From CAVOXO01 sp963700425 (GTDB taxonomy: Bacteria; Actinomycetota; Acidimicrobiia; Acidimicrobiales; Microtrichaceae): a stretch of DNA of 64,000 bases. This document shows, piece by piece, positions 17,984 through 26,681 of this stretch (positions are counted from its first letter, which is position 1; each line of letters starts with the position of its first letter). The stretch covers positions 156,706 to 220,705 of the forward strand of contig CAVOXO010000007.1 of assembly GCA_963700425.1 (NCBI GenBank), written 5' to 3'. The notes under the pieces are model-generated. The model was given only the letters and a program-made list of their open reading frames with translations, was not told where the DNA came from and did not search any database. The position numbers and the translations under genes are program-made.

Positions 17984-19494
17984 TCAGCCCTCGGCCAGCG
18001 CGGCCTCGATCACCGAACGGGCGATGGGGGCGGCCACTCGACCGCCGGTCTGCTCACTGGCTCCCGGCTGACCTTCCACGATGACGGCCACCGCCACGTC
18101 CGCGGGCTGGTTCGGCCGACCGGCGAAGGCGATGACCCAGGCGTGGGATCGGGGCGGATCGGTGCCGAGCTGGGCGGTCCCGGTCTTCGCTCCCACGACG
18201 AGACCGTCGATGGCCAGCGCCGCGGCCGTTCCGTCCTCCACGACGCCGATCATCGCCTGGCGCATCACCGCCGCGTTGGCAGCCGTCATCGCCTCGCGCC
18301 AGACGGCGTCGGGATACTCCGAGACCACGTCGCCGCGTCGATCGCGCACCGCGTTCATCACGTGGGGCTCCATGATCGACCCGCCGTTGGCCACCGACGC
18401 GGCCACGAGGGCCATCTGGAGCGGTGTCGCGCTGAACGTCGCCCTGACCGATACCTGCCTGGGCCAGCCCCGGTGTGTTCTCGTAGACCCCGGCGTCGCC
18501 GGGTTCCTCGCCGTCGCTGAGACGGGCTCCGAAGTCGGTGGGAAACACCGACGTCACGGCCCCCGGAAGGTCGATCGGAACCGGCTGGTTGAAGCCCATG
18601 TCCTCGGCCTCGGCGATCATCGGATCAGGCCCGATCGTCTCCGCAGCCATCTCGGCGAATGCCGAATTGCACGACACCGCGAGAGCCTCGAACAAGGCCC
18701 CACCGCAGGTCGAGCCGCCGAAGTTCGACAGTGGCCGGGTGGTGAGCGGCGGCGTGTAGGAGGTGACCTCGGGATACACCGGCGATGTCTCCGTGACGGT
18801 TCCGCTCTCGAGTCCCGCGGCCGCGGTCACCACCTTGAACGTCGATCCCGGGAAGTAGCGCTCCCGGTAGGTCTTGGCCAGCGTCGGCTTGGCGCCATCG
18901 GCGTTGAAGGCCTCGCGGAACGCCCGCGGCCGCGATCTCGTCGTTGGCGGCCACCAGATTCGGGTCGTAGCTGGGCCACGACCACATCGCCAGGATGTCG
19001 CCCGAGCGGGGATCGATCACGACGACCGAACCCCTGCGGTCGCCCAGGGCCCGACGTGCGGCCTCCTGCACGTCGCTGCGGAGCGTGAGCTCGACGGTCC
19101 CCACGTTGGGCCCCTCGACCAGCGGAGCAGCCAGACCACGCAGGGCGAACTCGGCGGTGTCGCCCCGGAGCTCGTCGTCGTACTGCTTCTCCACGCCGTC
19201 GGATCCGAACAGGAACGAGTAGCTGCCGGTCACCTGACCGAAGAGGTCGCCGGCCGGGTACGTGCGCTGATACCGGAGCGTGCCGTCGGTCTCGACCGAC
19301 GTCGCAAGGAGCTTGCCGTCCGCGCTCACGATGTCGCCACGAGGTTTGTTGAACGCCGCCTGGACCACCCTGCTGTTGTCGGGCCGCGAGTTGAGTTCGG
19401 GGGCCTCCACCACGGTGAGCAGGTTGAGCCGAACGAAGAGGGCGACGTAACAGGCCATCATCGCCAGAGCCAGAGCCCGGATGCGTCGGTTCAT
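17984..19494 (-). CDS. pbpA: Penicillin-binding protein (class B transpeptidase, PbpA), frame-disrupted
   Basis: Peptidoglycan cross-linking DD-transpeptidase anchored by an N-terminal helix (residues about 5-25). ATG 19494 overlaps the rodA stop (ATGA). The PBP dimer domain (SRPDNSRVVQAAFNKPRG, the Y-P-A-G-D motif) reads in the first frame to about 18920; the SxxK nucleophile in G-S-T-F-K-V and the S-C-N motif are in the second frame; the K-T-G motif in G-A-K-T-G-T-A is in the third after a shift near 18440. About 500 residues. It pairs with RodA as polymerase plus cross-linker in the conserved rodA-pbpA-pknB order. Confidence 0.9.
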
Positions 19495-20810
19495 GGCGCC
19501 GGCTCCGGTCGAGCGGGAACACGCGGCCGCTCCGCCTCGTCCGACATCCGCACGAGCAGAGCCAACAGGACCCAGTTGGACAGCAGCGACGACCCGCCAT
19601 AGGAGACGAAGGGAAGCGTCACTCCTGTCAACGGCAGAAGACGGGTGACCCCACCCATGATGAGAAACGCCTGGAAGCCCACCAGCGTCGTCAGGCCACA
19701 CGCCAGAAGCGTGGAGAAGGGATCGGTTGATCGGATGGCCACCCGGTAGCCGCTACCGCACAGCACCAGGAACGCCACCAGGACCGCGGCCGCTCCGAAG
19801 AGCCCGAGCTCCTCGCCGATGATGGCGAAGATGAAGTCGGTCTCCTGATAGGGGATCCGCCCCGAGATGCCGAGCCCGAGACCCGTTCCGGCGACGCCGC
19901 CCCACGCGAACGCGTAGGTCGACTGGATGATCTGGTACCCCGAGCCCTCCGGATCGGACCACGGGTCGAGCCAGGCCGTCACGCGTTGCTGCACGTGGCT
20001 GAAGTTGAGCCACGCCACATAGGCGCCCACCCCGAACAGAGCGAGACCTCCGATGAGGTACCCCAGTCGTTCCGTCGCCACCCACAGCATCGTGATGAAG
20101 AGGACGAAGAAGAGGAGCGCGGAGCCGAGGTCCCGCGAGAAGATCATCACGATGAGTGAGAACCCCCACGCGACGAGGATGGGGGCCGAGTGGCGCAGCT
20201 CGGGCAACCTGACCGGCCCGACACGTCGTATGGCGGAGCGGACCAACTCACGACGCTCGACCAGGTACCCCGCGAAGAACACCGCGAGCGCGATCTTGGC
20301 GAACTCGCCGGGCTGGAAGCTCACCGGCCCCAGGCGCACCCAGATGCGCGAACCGTTGATGGTCCGCCCCACTCCGGGAACGAGGGGAAGTATCAACAGG
20401 ATGATGCCCACGAGGCCGACCGTGTAGCGCACCCGCTCCAGCGTCCTGACCCGACGGATGAACATCAGAGTGCCGATGAACCCTGCAATTCCGAGAGCGG
20501 TCCACGTGGCCTGTTGAGCGGCGAGTTCGCTGTCGAGTCGCGCGATCAGCACGTAGCCGAGACCGTTGAGGAACACCGCCAGGGGCATGAGGAGAGGGTC
20601 GGCATGGGGGGCCAGGCGTCGGACGCCCACGTGGGCGACGAGGAACAACCCGAGAATGACCCCGAGGAACGGCCAGATGTCCGCGGGCAGAACGGCGGCC
20701 CGCCCGAGGCTGGCCAGTGCGTAGGCCGATCCGATGACGAGACCGGCGAGGAACAACAATCCCGCCTCGGTGGTCCGGTGCGAGCGCGGCGCGGTCCGCA
20801 CCGGGATCAC
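19491..20810 (-). CDS. rodA: Peptidoglycan glycosyltransferase RodA/FtsW (SEDS family)
   Basis: A 439-residue SEDS polymerase with about ten to twelve membrane helices that extends glycan strands from lipid II. Diagnostic features are the GSRIWVRLGPVSFQPGEFAK motif in the large loop, R-D-L-G-S-A-L-L, D-P-W-S-D-P-E-G-S-G-Y-Q and the C-terminal P-F-V-S-Y-G-G-S-S. The GTG start at 20810 overlaps the upstream stop (GTGA), and the stop overlaps the pbpA ATG, so rodA is translationally coupled on both sides. Reading frame intact. Confidence 0.95.
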   Translation of the reverse strand: MIPVRTAPRSHRTTEAGLLFLAGLVIGSAYALASLGRAAVLPADIWPFLGVILGLFLVAHVGVRRLAPHADPLLMPLAVFLNGLGYVLIARLDSELAAQQATWTALGIAGFIGTLMFIRRVRTLERVRYTVGLVGIILLILPLVPGVGRTINGSRIWVRLGPVSFQPGEFAKIALAVFFAGYLVERRELVRSAIRRVGPVRLPELRHSAPILVAWGFSLIVMIFSRDLGSALLFFVLFITMLWVATERLGYLIGGLALFGVGAYVAWLNFSHVQQRVTAWLDPWSDPEGSGYQIIQSTYAFAWGGVAGTGLGLGISGRIPYQETDFIFAIIGEELGLFGAAAVLVAFLVLCGSGYRVAIRSTDPFSTLLACGLTTLVGFQAFLIMGGVTRLLPLTGVTLPFVSYGGSSLLSNWVLLALLVRMSDEAERPRVPARPEPAP

Positions 20811-21214
20811 TGGGGGGCGACGTCGGCAGCCGCGGCAGGCGGCGCCACGGTCGTCGGTGCAACGGTGGTCGTCGTCGTGGTCGTCGTCGTGGTCGTGGTC
20901 GTGGTCGTCGTCTGCTCGGAGATGAGGACGAGGTTGTCGACGTAGGTGGACGCGTCGTCGAGGCTCGACTGGGCGACGCCCTTCTCGAGCTCGGCCACCT
21001 GGGACTCGTCGGCGAGATCGTCCACCGCGATGTTCTGTCCCAACACGTCGGGCTCGAACCACAACAGGCCACCCTCGGGACCCTCGAAGATGACCACCTC
21101 CCCGCCGTCGACACCGACCGTGTAGGTGCGGTTCGCGTACCAGGCGACGGCCCCGATGGCGACTCCGACGGTGGCCAGGACGGCTGCCACGAACATCCCG
21201 AGGCGCCACGTCAA
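20807..21214 (-). CDS. PstP-like membrane and extracytoplasmic tail as a separate ORF, with poly-Thr linker
   Basis: A 135-residue protein with an N-terminal helix (residues about 7-27), a short outside domain (YTVGVDGGEVVIFEGPEGG ... SLDDASTYVDNLVLI) and a low-complexity tail of 16 consecutive threonines followed by Ala/Pro/Val. The YTVGVDG-x-EVVIF stretch and its partner helix are the usual C-terminal half of the PstP phosphatase, here encoded apart from the catalytic domain. The start is TTG at 21214, overlapping the phosphatase stop (TTGA). It could be a naturally split PstP or one base lost at the junction. It overlaps rodA by 4 bases. Confidence 0.72.
   Translation of the reverse strand: MTWRLGMFVAAVLATVGVAIGAVAWYANRTYTVGVDGGEVVIFEGPEGGLLWFEPDVLGQNIAVDDLADESQVAELEKGVAQSSLDDASTYVDNLVLISEQTTTTTTTTTTTTTTTTVAPTTVAPPAAAADVAPQ
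20863..20913 (-). repeat. Threonine-codon low-complexity tract
   Basis: A run of GTC/GTG triplets on the plus strand, read as ACC/ACG/ACA on the minus strand, encodes 16 uninterrupted Thr residues within the extracytoplasmic tail protein. A shorter Thr run closes PknB near 15805-15840. Such linkers are probably flexible and may be O-glycosylated; the tract is also a place where assembly length could be wrong. Confidence 0.7.
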
Positions 21215-22080
21215 CCGCGAGCGGCGCGGCGCGGGTCGTCCCCCGATGCACCGTCAGGGGCCGCGTCGGGGGCCGCGACCGTGGCCACCGGTGCGGCCGT
21301 GTCACCCTCGCCCCGGGCACCCATCAGCCGGGTCAGCCGCTCCGCGACCGGACGGCTGGGAGTGCTCTCGACATCGTCCACGTCGACGACCACGCAGGTG
21401 ACGTTGTCGCGTCCACCGGCGTCGACCGCGTCGGACACCAGCGCGGCGGCGACCTCCTCCGGTGAGCTGTCGGCGCGGAGCGACCGAGCGATGTGATCGT
21501 CGTCGACCTCGTTGAACAGCCCGTCGCTGCACAACAGGAAGCGATCGCCGGGTTGGGGCTCGTAGTCCCAGCCGTCGATCTCGACGGTGGGGTCGACGCC
21601 CAGCGCCCGGGTGAGCACGTTGCGTTGCGGGTGGGCATCGGCCTGGGCCCTCGTGAGGCGGCCTTCCCTGACCAGGGTCTCGACGAAGCTGTGGTCCTCG
21701 GTGATCTGGACCAGCTCACCCTCGCTCAGGACGTAGACCCGTGAGTCCCCGACGTTGACGACGGCGACGCGGTCGCCCTCGCCCGAGACGGCGAGGGCGC
21801 AGAGCGTCGTCCCCATTCCGGCAAGCTCCTCCGACACCCCCGAACGGGCCAGCACCTCGGTGTTCGCCTCGGAGATCCGGCGCGCCAGGTCGGCGAGGTC
21901 GACCGGCCCTTCGGCGCCGTCGAACCGGGCGATGACGGTCGCCGAGGCCACCTCACCCCCTTGATGTCCGCCCATGCCGTCGGCGACCGCGGCAATGACC
22001 CCGTCCGCGACGTGGGCGTCCTCGTTGAGGGTTCGCACCCGACCGATATCGGTCGCGGAACCTGGATTCAGCCGAATCAC
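21211..22080 (-). CDS. pstP: PP2C-family Ser/Thr phosphatase, catalytic domain of PstP
   Basis: Metal-dependent phosphatase that reverses PknB-type phosphorylation. 289 residues from GTG 22080. PP2C motifs are complete: R-x-x-N-E-D near residues 16-21, A-D-G-M-G-G-H-x-G-G-E-x-A-S at about 34-47, N-V-G-D-S-R-V-Y mid-protein, the D-H-S segment, L-C-S-D-G-L and the G-G-R-D-N-V-T-C-V metal site. It ends in a short Ala/Asp-rich tail without a membrane helix, unlike the usual one-piece PstP; the missing half is the next gene. The start overlaps the fhaB stop (GTGA). Confidence 0.92.
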   Translation of the reverse strand: MIRLNPGSATDIGRVRTLNEDAHVADGVIAAVADGMGGHQGGEVASATVIARFDGAEGPVDLADLARRISEANTEVLARSGVSEELAGMGTTLCALAVSGEGDRVAVVNVGDSRVYVLSEGELVQITEDHSFVETLVREGRLTRAQADAHPQRNVLTRALGVDPTVEIDGWDYEPQPGDRFLLCSDGLFNEVDDDHIARSLRADSSPEEVAAALVSDAVDAGGRDNVTCVVVDVDDVESTPSRPVAERLTRLMGARGEGDTAAPVATVAAPDAAPDGASGDDPRRAARG

Positions 22081-22571
22081 CGGGCCTCCAACACGAACGA
22101 TCCGATGCCGATCCGATCGCCCACCGAGACGACCGCGGCACCGTCGATCGCGACGTCGTTCACACGGGTCCCGTTCGTCGAACCGAGATCCTCCAGGATC
22201 CACGACACCTGCCGGAACACCAGTCGGGCGTGGTTCGTCGACACGAACGCGTCGTCGATACAGATCGACGAATCGGGACTGCGTCCGATGGTCACGTCTC
22301 CGGCCAGTGCCCACGTGGTTCCTGCCATCTCGGGCGGCTGATCGACGACGAGCGCACGGGGCACGGCGGGGGAGGGCGGCGCGGGGCGGACGGGCGGCGC
22401 GGAAGGCCCCGCCGGGGCCACGACTGCCGCCGGAGCAGGGCCGGGCGGCGCTGCAGCAGCGACGTCGGGGGTGCGCAGCTCGGTCCAGACGGCACGAAGG
22501 ACGCGCAGGAAGAAGAGGTACAACAAGATCAGAAAACAGATCTTCAGGATGGTGAGCAGCTGCTCGGGCAC
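22077..22571 (-). CDS. fhaB: FHA-domain protein FhaB (FipA-like)
   Basis: 164 residues. An N-terminal membrane helix (about 5-25, ILKICFLILLYLFFLRVL), a Pro/Ala linker, then a C-terminal FHA domain with the phosphothreonine-binding marks I-G-R-S-P-D-S, S-x-x-H-A-R and L-G-S-T-N-G-T. FhaB homologues bind PknA/PknB-phosphorylated partners at septum or pole. It lies 19 bases after fhaA and overlaps pstP by 4 bases, so the whole fhaA-to-PASTA set reads as one operon. Confidence 0.93.
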   Translation of the reverse strand: MPEQLLTILKICFLILLYLFFLRVLRAVWTELRTPDVAAAAPPGPAPAAVVAPAGPSAPPVRPAPPSPAVPRALVVDQPPEMAGTTWALAGDVTIGRSPDSSICIDDAFVSTNHARLVFRQVSWILEDLGSTNGTRVNDVAIDGAAVVSVGDRIGIGSFVLEAR

Positions 22572-22590
22572 CGTCGGCGAGCCTAGGCCC

Positions 22591-23250
22591 TCAGGTCTTC
22601 TCGTAGCCGAGCACGGTCGCCCCCAGGCCGATCCGATCGCCGTGCACCAGCTGATGTCGGCTCACCGGCGTCCCGTTGACCTTGATGCCGTTCGTGGAGC
22701 CGAGATCGACCACCACGAAGTCATGGTCGCCGGGGCGGACCTCGGCGTGTCGTCGCGACGCGTTGGGGTCCTCCAGCACGATCGTGTTGTCGTCATTGCG
22801 CCCGATGGTCACGACATAGTCGCCCAACGGCACCCGTTGGCCGTCGGGAAGCACCAGGCAGCAACGCTCGCTACCGGGCGGCGGCTCACGGAAGTGTCCG
22901 TCGACCTCGACGACCCCGGCTCGAACGCCGCCGTCGGCCTCGATCTCGACCGAGATCGGGCCGGACAGCGAGTACCCCTCTTCGACCGCGTGCGATCGGG
23001 CGAGCTCGCCGAGCTCGCGCCGCAGGGCCTCTCCCATCTCCGTCATCGCCTCCGCGTCGGACGGAGCGAGGGTCACGACGAAGTGATTGGGCGCCAGGAG
23101 CCGGCCGTCGACCCCGACGGTGCGCGCGCCGTCCATCTCGCGGATCAGCTTTCGACCGAGTTCCACAGGACGGATGTCGCTGCGGAACACCCGGCCGAAG
23201 AAGCCTTCGACCCCGCGTTCGAGACGGCGTTCGAAGTCGGCGAGTCCCAT
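22591..23250 (-). CDS. fhaA: FhaA: DUF3662 plus FHA domain protein
   Basis: 219 residues from ATG 23250, chosen because G-L-A-D-F-E-R-R-L-E is the conserved N-terminus and the upstream extension is low-quality sequence overlapping the divergent gene's promoter. Residues 1-115 are the DUF3662 (FhaA N-terminal) domain, which in mycobacteria binds the pseudokinase region of MviN. Residues about 130-219 are an FHA domain with I-G-R-N-D-D-N, S-R-R-H-A and L-G-S-T-N-G. The linker between them is shorter than in Mycobacterium. First gene of the cell-wall kinase operon. Confidence 0.93.
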   Translation of the reverse strand: MGLADFERRLERGVEGFFGRVFRSDIRPVELGRKLIREMDGARTVGVDGRLLAPNHFVVTLAPSDAEAMTEMGEALRRELGELARSHAVEEGYSLSGPISVEIEADGGVRAGVVEVDGHFREPPPGSERCCLVLPDGQRVPLGDYVVTIGRNDDNTIVLEDPNASRRHAEVRPGDHDFVVVDLGSTNGIKVNGTPVSRHQLVHGDRIGLGATVLGYEKT

Positions 23251-23312
23251 CGGCGACACGGTACCGGGCGCGCCCGGTCGTCGAGGTGGCCGAACATCGC
23301 TACTGTGCCCCC

Positions 23313-23750
23313 ATGTCCGAGCCGAGCTACGCCCCGAGCCCGTGGGAACCGATCGCCGACCACGTCGAGCGCTACCTCGCCACCGACGGCGAGGACGGTG
23401 CACTGTGGGAGGGGGCCGAGGTCATCGTGCTCACCACCGTCGGTCGGCGAAGCGGCCAGCTCCGGCGAACGCCGCTCATCCGGGTGCGGGATGGCGACAA
23501 CTACATCGTGGTGGCCTCCATGGGTGGTGCGCCGTCGCATCCGCAGTGGTTCCTCAATCTCTCCGACAACCCCGACGTGACCGTGCAGGATCGCGCCGAG
23601 GTCCACGAACTCCGCGCCCACGTGGCCGATGCCGAGGAGAAGGCCGCCCTGTGGCCGATGGCGGTGGCTGCGTGGCCCGACTACGCCGCGTATCAGGCTT
23701 CGACGGACAGGGACATCCCCCTCGTGGTCTGCCGCCCGCGCCCCTCCTGA
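23313..23750 (+). CDS. Nitroreductase/deazaflavin-dependent (F420-type) oxidoreductase
   Basis: 145 residues, same DUF385/DDN family as 3115-3576. Marks: G-R-R-S-G-Q-L-R-R-T-P-L, S-H-P-Q-W-F-L-N-L and the C-terminal W-P-D-Y-A-x-Y-Q with P-L-V-V-C. ATG 23313 is preferred to an upstream ATG at 23286 because the domain starts right after it. Members use F420H2 to reduce quinones, nitroaromatics or similar compounds. It diverges from fhaA with 62 bases between starts. Confidence 0.87.
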   Translation: MSEPSYAPSPWEPIADHVERYLATDGEDGALWEGAEVIVLTTVGRRSGQLRRTPLIRVRDGDNYIVVASMGGAPSHPQWFLNLSDNPDVTVQDRAEVHELRAHVADAEEKAALWPMAVAAWPDYAAYQASTDRDIPLVVCRPRPS

Positions 23751-23764
23751 CGGCCTGCGCAGTG

Positions 23765-23782
23765 GCCGGCCCTCCGGCCGGC
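23765..23782. terminator. Hairpin between convergent genes
   Basis: GCCGGCC (23765-23771) and GGCCGGC (23776-23782) form a perfect 7-bp stem with a 4-nt loop, 15 bases after the reductase stop and 26 bases before the convergent stop at 23808. Probably a shared terminator. Confidence 0.55.
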
Positions 23783-23807
23783 GCACCGGAGCCCACCGGC
23801 CCTCCTC

Positions 23808-24764
23808 TCAGATACCGGTTCCCTCCACCGAGCCCGGCGGCAGGTCACCGCCCGCCGGGTCGAACACGATGCAGACGACCTCCCGATCACCCGCACCCCA
23901 GGTGTACCGGTCTGGCGTGTAGTACCAGACCCCCAGGCGGCTCTCCTCGTAGGTGACACCCACGAAGTCCTCGAACGGGCCGACGCACATCTCGTCGGCC
24001 AGGTCGAACATGGCGGCGTCGCCGGGGTACGACTCGAGAGCGGGGTCGACGTCGCCCCTCGAGTAGATCTCGCCGCCGTGGGGCTCGAAGCACGATGTCT
24101 GTTCGATGTCGACGTACTCGACGTCTTCGGGGTTCTGGACGCAGGTCCCGATGGCGTACTCGTCGGCCGCCGGCGCAAGGAGATCGTCGATGAACGAGCT
24201 GGAGTTCTGGGAGGAATCGCCGAACGCGAAGAGCACGATCCACCCCACACCGATGAGCAACCCGATCGCTCCCAGGACGATCCCGCTGACCGCCATGCCC
24301 CGACCCTGGACCCGGTCGGGGTCCCGATTGATCTCACGGAGTCCGAGCACGCCCAGCACCAACGCCACGACCGGGATGATGACGATCACGCAGGTGAAGA
24401 GTCCGATGATCCCTGCGATGAGAGCGCCGATCGCCATTCCCGACGTGCGGGGCGGAGTCCCCGAGCCGAACGGAAGTCCGGGCGGGGGCGCCGGCGGTGG
24501 GAATTCCCATCCCGGCGCCGCCCCAGGAGGGGGTGGAGGGTATCCGGAGGGCCCTGAAAGGCCACCCGGGGGCGGCGGCGGGTAGGACCCGGGTTGTGGT
24601 CCCGGAGGCGGAGGAACCGGTGGTGTCGAACCACCGGGAGGCGGCGGGTAGGACGACCCGGGCTGTCCCGGCGCCGCTGCCCCGGGTCCGCCGGTGGACG
24701 GCGCGGCGCCACTGTCGATGGGGGGAAACGAGTCGGGCGGACGATTCTCCGGGTCGAACGTCAT
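23808..24764 (-). CDS. Proline-rich DUF4190 / Septum_form membrane protein
   Basis: 318 residues in three parts: a Pro/Gly-rich cytoplasmic N-terminus (1-105, many PPPP runs); a DUF4190 pair of membrane helices (about 108-185, MAIGALIAGIIGLF then MAVSGIVLGAIGLL); and an extracytoplasmic Septum_form-type domain with four conserved cysteines (G-T-C-V, T-S-C-F-E-P-H, D-E-M-C-V and V-V-C-I-V). Septum_form domains are named for association with septum formation in actinobacteria, but no biochemical role is established. It is 9 bases downstream of the acyltransferase stop. Confidence 0.82.
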   Translation of the reverse strand: MTFDPENRPPDSFPPIDSGAAPSTGGPGAAAPGQPGSSYPPPPGGSTPPVPPPPGPQPGSYPPPPPGGLSGPSGYPPPPPGAAPGWEFPPPAPPPGLPFGSGTPPRTSGMAIGALIAGIIGLFTCVIVIIPVVALVLGVLGLREINRDPDRVQGRGMAVSGIVLGAIGLLIGVGWIVLFAFGDSSQNSSSFIDDLLAPAADEYAIGTCVQNPEDVEYVDIEQTSCFEPHGGEIYSRGDVDPALESYPGDAAMFDLADEMCVGPFEDFVGVTYEESRLGVWYYTPDRYTWGAGDREVVCIVFDPAGGDLPPGSVEGTGI

Positions 24765-24773
24765 GAGTCGAGG

Positions 24774-26066
24774 CTATCGAGCAACCGACGCGTCGCTACC
24801 GTGCTCCGCGTCGCCTCGGGCCAGGAACCACCAGCTGCCACAGAAGGCCCCGACGCACACCAGCGCCATGACGAAGGTGCGAGGCCCCTTCAGGCCGACC
24901 GCTGCTCCCCCGATCGTGGCCAACACGATGCCGGCCCACAGCGCGGCGGGGCCGGGGGCCGGGCGATCGGCGACACGCGTCGGTCGAGAGGCCGTGGCCC
25001 GACCGCCTCGCGACATCACCGCCGCGGTGGCGGCCACGAGCAGGCCGGTGACTCCCAGCACGACGACCCACCACACCGGACGGGTTGCCCACCACCACCC
25101 GGTGAGCCGGGTCGGAACGGGGAGTCCCGCAGCAATCGCTCCCGCGCACAGGGCGAGGGCCGTGAGATGCAGGACGTAGACCGGCACCGCCAGTACACCG
25201 GCTCGTCGCCATTGGCGTGCCCACCGAACGCCCGCCCGATCGAGCAGCGTGGCCGACATCATCATCAGACCCACCCAGCAGATGGCCGCGGTCGCGGTGA
25301 AAAGCGTCGGAGGGGTCGTGTTGGAACGCTGCCCCTGAACCGCGTCGATGAGTGCGGGGCTGTACCCCCCGTGGCGCACGAGGAGCCAGCCGGCACCCGC
25401 GCCCCCGATCGCCAGTAGTGCCCCGACCCGCCGCTCGGCGAAGGGCCCCGCCTCGACCCGAAGTCGCCACCACGCGCCGAGTATCCACGGTGTGGCCCAC
25501 GCCGCCGCGAAACCGGGCCAGCCGATCCACCCCGGCGCGCCCCGGGCGAAACGGGCGGCGTCGAGCACCGCGAGCAGCGCCAGTCCCGTTCCCACGGCCA
25601 GGACCGGGTGTCGGGCCGCCATTGCGAGCTGCGGGCTGAGGGCCACCAGTGGCACGTAGGCGGCGAGAAACCACAGGGGCTGGGTGGCTATCCGTGCACC
25701 GTCGGCCACCACGCCGCCGTCACCGGTGACGAGCCACGCCACGCCGACCACCGCCACCCAGGTGCTCACCACGACGGCGCCGAGCCCGACGAGAGTGCGG
25801 AGCCGCGGGGCCGCACTGCGGGGATCCGAGGTCAGGTTGGCCCAACCGGCCGCGGTGAAGAACACCGCCATGGGAGACAACACCGCCACCCACGCCCAAC
25901 CGGGCCGGATCTCCAGGAGGTTGGTCCCACGGAGGGAGCCGTCGGCGCCGCGATCGATGACGGCCAGGGACAGGTGGCCGATGACGACGACGGCCAGGGC
26001 GAGGACGCGGGCGACATCGATCGCCGGACGCCTCCTGGTCGCGGGAGGGTCGTCATGTGGTGTCAC
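24774..26066 (-). CDS. Acyltransferase-3-like multi-spanning membrane protein
   Basis: 430 residues with about ten hydrophobic helices. The start R-R-P-A-I-D-V-A-R-V-L-A-L followed by V-V-I-G-H-L-S-L matches the first helix and conserved His of the acyltransferase-3/OafA-type family, which moves acetyl or other acyl groups onto sugars or lipids at the envelope. The helices WAWVAVLSPMAVFFTAAGWAN and the later PVYVLHLTALAL also fit. Start ATG 26066. Acceptor unknown. Confidence 0.75.
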   Translation of the reverse strand: MTPHDDPPATRRRPAIDVARVLALAVVVIGHLSLAVIDRGADGSLRGTNLLEIRPGWAWVAVLSPMAVFFTAAGWANLTSDPRSAAPRLRTLVGLGAVVVSTWVAVVGVAWLVTGDGGVVADGARIATQPLWFLAAYVPLVALSPQLAMAARHPVLAVGTGLALLAVLDAARFARGAPGWIGWPGFAAAWATPWILGAWWRLRVEAGPFAERRVGALLAIGGAGAGWLLVRHGGYSPALIDAVQGQRSNTTPPTLFTATAAICWVGLMMMSATLLDRAGVRWARQWRRAGVLAVPVYVLHLTALALCAGAIAAGLPVPTRLTGWWWATRPVWWVVVLGVTGLLVAATAAVMSRGGRATASRPTRVADRPAPGPAALWAGIVLATIGGAAVGLKGPRTFVMALVCVGAFCGSWWFLARGDAEHGSDASVAR

Positions 26067-26142
26067 CGACCCTCCACCCTACGGGCCATCGTGCCGACGA
26101 GATCATGTCCGCCCCGCGAGCCCGACACCGTGGTCCCCACCG

Positions 26143-26646
26143 CTAGGTTCTGTGGCCGACCACCCGGATCCGCACCTCGACATCGGGATGGACCCGCAGC
26201 AGTCCGACTCGTGGCGGCTTGAGACCCCAGTCGCGTACATCGAAGGTCTGCGTGCCCTCCATGATCAACTCGCCGTCCTCGACCGCCACCGTCAACTCTC
26301 CGCTGACGGATCGGACCTCTCCGCGGAAGTCCAGATCGCCGGTGACCGCGACCCGATCGACGGTCAACCGCTCCGCAGAGGTGACGGTTCCGACGATCTC
26401 GGGATGACGACGGGCGTCCACACGCCGACGCGTCTCGCGGTCGACGAGGGCATTGCCGGAGTCGAGTCGATCGACCTCGATGCGAACCTCGCCCGACACC
26501 AGGGGCTCAGCGGACAGGTGGCCGCGTGGCCGCAGCACCTCGACGTGACCGACGAGCCCTGTGGCCGTTGCCCTGATCGGGTGGACCGAGGAGGTGCCGT
26601 CGATCCAGACCTGCGAACGATCGGGGTCGATCTCGTAGGTGGTCAT
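26143..26646 (-). CDS. YceI-family protein
   Basis: 167 residues, the usual size for a YceI lipocalin-like beta-barrel that binds polyisoprenoids or other amphiphiles. The opening TYEIDPDRSQVWIDG, the internal V-R-I-E-V-D-R-L-D-S-G-N-A and the L-D-F-R-G-E-V-R-S-V segment fit the family. No signal peptide, so the protein is cytoplasmic, as in many actinobacterial copies. ATG 26646 is chosen immediately before the domain; the longer open frame upstream runs into the CBS gene. Confidence 0.85.
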   Translation of the reverse strand: MTTYEIDPDRSQVWIDGTSSVHPIRATATGLVGHVEVLRPRGHLSAEPLVSGEVRIEVDRLDSGNALVDRETRRRVDARRHPEIVGTVTSAERLTVDRVAVTGDLDFRGEVRSVSGELTVAVEDGELIMEGTQTFDVRDWGLKPPRVGLLRVHPDVEVRIRVVGHRT

Positions 26647-26681
26647 GGGGAACCGATGACAGACATGGCGAATGGGACTCG

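Noticed and set aside
7435..18920. Programmed frameshifting or genome-wide recoding
   Set aside because: Shifts go in both directions, occur several times per gene and have no common slippery site or pseudoknot; intact genes with the same codon use lie beside them. Consensus indels explain the pattern better.
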